Translations under genes and position numbers: made by a program
Notes under the pieces: generated by a model
Databases searched by the model: none
What the model was told of the DNA's origin: nothing
Seen by the model: only the letters and a program-made list of their open reading frames with translations
Source of the DNA: JAEUMW01 sp963734295
GTDB lineage: Bacteria > Pseudomonadota > Gammaproteobacteria > Burkholderiales > JAEUMW01
NCBI GenBank assembly: GCA_963734295.1
Contig: CAVTGS010000025.1
Location: forward strand, 143,153-207,152
DNA: 64,000 bases
Direction: 5' to 3'
Shown here: piece after piece, positions 61,969-64,000 of the stretch
Position numbering within the stretch: the first letter of the stretch is position 1
Layout of the letters: every line of letters begins with the position of its first letter

Positions 61969-62679
61969 TTACTCGCCGAGGTACGCGGCCTGCACCTGCG
62001 GGTTGGCGAGCAGGCAGTCACAGCGATCGGCAAGCGAGATGGCGCCGCTTTCCATCACGTAGCCGCGATCGCTCACCTGCAGCGCGAGCCTCGCGTTCTG
62101 CTCGACCAGGACCAGTGTCACGCCGTCGCGGGCGATGGACCGGATCACCTCGAAGATCTTCTGCACCATGATCGGTGCGAGACCCATGCTCGGCTCGTCG
62201 AGCAACAGCAGCCGCGGGCGGCTCATGAGCGCGCGCCCGATCGCGAGCATCTGCTGCTCGCCGCCGGAGAGCGTGCCGGCCAGTTGACGGCGCCGCTCCT
62301 CGAGGCGCGGGAAGAGGCCGTAGATGCGGTCGCGGTCGGCGCCGATGTCCGCGTCCGACCGGCAGTAGGCGCCGATGTCCAGGTTCTCCTCGACCTTGAG
62401 GCGGCCGAAGATGCCGCGCCCCTCGGGCACCATGGCGATGCCCTGGCGGACGAGCTCGTGGGCAGGGCGGCCGGTGATGGACTTGCCTTCGTAGTGCACG
62501 TAGCCGCCGGCGGGGTGGACGAGCCCGGTGATGGCCTTCAAGGTCGTGGTCTTGCCGGCGCCGTTCGCCCCGATGAGCGCCACCACCTCGCCTGCGTTCA
62601 CGTCGAGGTCCACGCCCTTCACGGCGTTGATGCCGCCGTAGGCCACGCGCAGGTGACGCACCTCGAGCATGGCTGTCAC
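61969..62679 (-). CDS. livF: Branched-chain amino acid ABC transporter ATP-binding protein LivF
   Basis: Cytosolic ATPase of a high-affinity Leu/Ile/Val-type importer. The GTG at 62679 has AAGGA upstream and gives 236 residues starting (V)TAMLEVRHLRVAYGGINA. Walker A GANGAGKTTTL, signature LSGGEQQMLAIGRALMSRP and Walker B LLLLDEPSMGLAP are intact. The C-terminus ANPQVQAAYLGE is typical of LivF. An ATG at 62670 is an alternative start. It lies 11 bp after livG. Confidence 0.93.
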   Translation of the reverse strand: MTAMLEVRHLRVAYGGINAVKGVDLDVNAGEVVALIGANGAGKTTTLKAITGLVHPAGGYVHYEGKSITGRPAHELVRQGIAMVPEGRGIFGRLKVEENLDIGAYCRSDADIGADRDRIYGLFPRLEERRRQLAGTLSGGEQQMLAIGRALMSRPRLLLLDEPSMGLAPIMVQKIFEVIRSIARDGVTLVLVEQNARLALQVSDRGYVMESGAISLADRCDCLLANPQVQAAYLGE

Positions 62680-62690
62680 GCCCCGTTCCT

Positions 62691-63455
62691 TCAAGCGATC
62701 TCCCCGCCGAGATAGGCCTCGACCACCGCCGGGTCGCGCTGCACCTGCGCCGGCGCGCCTTCCGCGATTTTCTTCCCGTAGTCGAGCACTGCCACCCGGT
62801 CGCACAGCCCCATGACCAGTTTCACGTCGTGCTCGATCAGGAGGATGGTCATGCCGTCGGCGCGGATGCGCTCCATCAGACCGCGCAGTGCGCCGGTCTC
62901 GGTGGCGTTCATACCGGCGGCCGGTTCGTCGAGGGCCAGGAGCCGCGGCTCGGTCGCGAGCGCGCGCGCGATCTCGAGCCGTCGCTGATCGCCGTAGGAG
63001 AGGTTCTTCGCCAGCGCGTGCGCGTGCCGGCCGATGCCGACGTAATCGAGCAGCTCCTTGGCGCGCCGGGCGATGGCGGATTCCTCGGCACGGGTGGCCG
63101 CATTGCGGGTGACCGCGCCCCACACGCCGGCGCGGGTGCGCACGTGGCGCCCGACCATCGCATTCTCGATCGCGGTCATGTTGGCGAAGAGCCGGATGTT
63201 CTGGAACGTGCGCGCGATGCCGGCGGCGGCGACCGCGTGTGGCTCCAGGCCCGCGATCGGCGCGCCCGTCGAACACGATGTCGCCACCGTCGGGCGCGTA
63301 CGACCGGTGATCACGTTGAAGAGGGTCGGTCTCCCGCGCCGGTGGGGCCGATCACGGCGTGGATCGTTGCGGTCGATCGCGATCGAGACGTCGGCCACCG
63401 CCGCGAGCCGCCGAAGCGCTTCTCGACCCCGCGCTGCTGCGAGCAGCGCGCTCAC
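62691..63455 (-). pseudogene. livG: Branched-chain amino acid ABC transporter ATP-binding protein LivG, 5' third frameshifted
   Basis: The likely GTG start is at 63455 (VSALLAAA). Between about 63260 and 63440 the sequence jumps frames several times: VEKRFGG, LAAVADVSIAIDRN, a broken Walker A region reading GPTGAG without the usual GKTTL, LFNVITG and GLEPHAVAAAGIARTFQNIR. From there it is clean: LSYGDQRRLEIARALATEPR then LLALDEPAAGMN, HDVKLVMGLCDRVAVLDYGK, and AYLGGEIA. It has about 255 residues when repaired. As written the product could not bind ATP. Confidence 0.8.
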
Positions 63456-64000
63456 TTCGGCGAACTCGCGCTTGCGCACCCGGGACGGCCAGAGGCCCGC
63501 GGGCCGAAACAGCATCATGAGCACCAGCGCGAGCCCGAAGAGCAGCATGCGCAAATCCGAGGGATCGATCAGCACGCGCCCGAGCCACGCCTGCTGCAGC
63601 GGTCCCACGTAGCGCAACGCCTCTGGCAGCGCGGTGAGCAGGATCGCGCCGAGCACGACGCCCGGCACGTGGCCCATGCCGGCCCAGCACGACCATGCAG
63701 AGGATCATGATGGAATCGAGCAGCGCGAAGCTCTCCGGGCTGACGAAACCCTGGAACGCCGCGAACAGCCCGCCGGAGACCCGCCGAAGCTCGCCCCCAT
63801 GGCAAAGGCGAGCAGCTTTACATTGCGAGTGTGTATGCCCATGGACTTGGCGGCGATCTCGTCCTCGCGGATCGCGATCCAGGCGCGACCGATGCGCGAA
63901 TCCTCCAGGCGCAGCGAGATGACGATCGAGAGCAGGACGAAAGCGAGGAACACATAGTAGTAGCTGTGTACGGGCGCGAACGCGAGGCCCGCGATAGTGT
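63456..64000 (-). pseudogene. livM: Branched-chain amino acid ABC transporter permease LivM, 5' end outside window, frameshifted
   Basis: Inner-membrane permease. The visible C-terminal half shows FLAFVLLSIVISLRLEDSRI, then GRAWIAIREDEIAAKSMGIH (the EAA-like loop for the ATPases), a shift near 63780, SPESFALLDSIMILCMVVLG, a shift near 63690, then GHVPGVVLGAILLTALPEAL and LMMLFRPAGLWPSRVRKREF. The stop is not visible in frame and the open frame runs into livG. It continues beyond 64000 upstream. Confidence 0.8.

Overview
The window is a piece of a high-GC Betaproteobacterial chromosome next to the replication origin. The evidence is gene order and protein type: gyrB-dnaN-dnaA diverging from rpmH-rnpA-yidD-yidC-mnmE-mnmG-rsmG-parA-parB-atpIBEFHAGDC-glmU-glmS, followed by the dsbA/SPOR/argS block and by the hemE-gltD-gltB-dgt-aroB-aroK group that is common in this class. 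I cannot name the species. I see no rRNA, tRNA or CRISPR array.

Layout. 1-2189: end of a topoisomerase III gene, overlapping gyrB tail to tail. 2146-7212: gyrB, dnaN and dnaA on the minus strand. 7213-7371: divergent control region with a perfect DnaA box and a strong rpmH promoter. 7372-25712: one long plus-strand run of ribosome, tRNA-modification, membrane-insertion, chromosome-partition, F1Fo-ATPase and amino-sugar genes. Two parS sites lie between mnmE and mnmG, 2.6 kb upstream of parA. 25741-43006: minus-strand housekeeping genes (a small receiver-like protein, dsbA, a SPOR protein, argS, priA, hemE, gltD, gltB, dgt, aroB, aroK, lgt). 43108-44782: ilvD.

44783-53430 is an accessory insertion. 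It holds a small secreted protein, an unknown protein with an LNPQPLPP motif, a seven-bladed beta-propeller lectin, a decayed REP-type transposase with scattered GTGTCTGACCCC motifs, and a serine/threonine module (ilvA, sstT, sdaA). At its right edge are two gene scars: the C-terminus of a hydantoinase B and a diverged second copy of the ilvD 3' end. This suggests that the block entered at, or recombined through, ilvD. From 53408: metY, a YyaL-type thioredoxin-domain protein, a cytochrome c stump with a terminator, apt, a membrane histidine kinase paired with a Ser/Thr kinase that carries two receiver domains, yjbQ, and the livF/livG/livM end of a branched-chain amino-acid importer that runs off the window.

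Reading frames are clean from 1 to about 39 kb, apart from mnmG and possibly the topB tail. From dgt onward many conserved genes carry one-base shifts (dgt, aroB, lgt, ilvD, ilvA, yjbQ, livG, livM). Most of these are more likely sequence errors than true gene loss, because the protein sequence resumes intact in another frame each time. The points most worth a second look are the lectin island with tandem duplications at several scales, the displaced ilvD tail, and the histidine kinase/Ser-Thr kinase-receiver pair.
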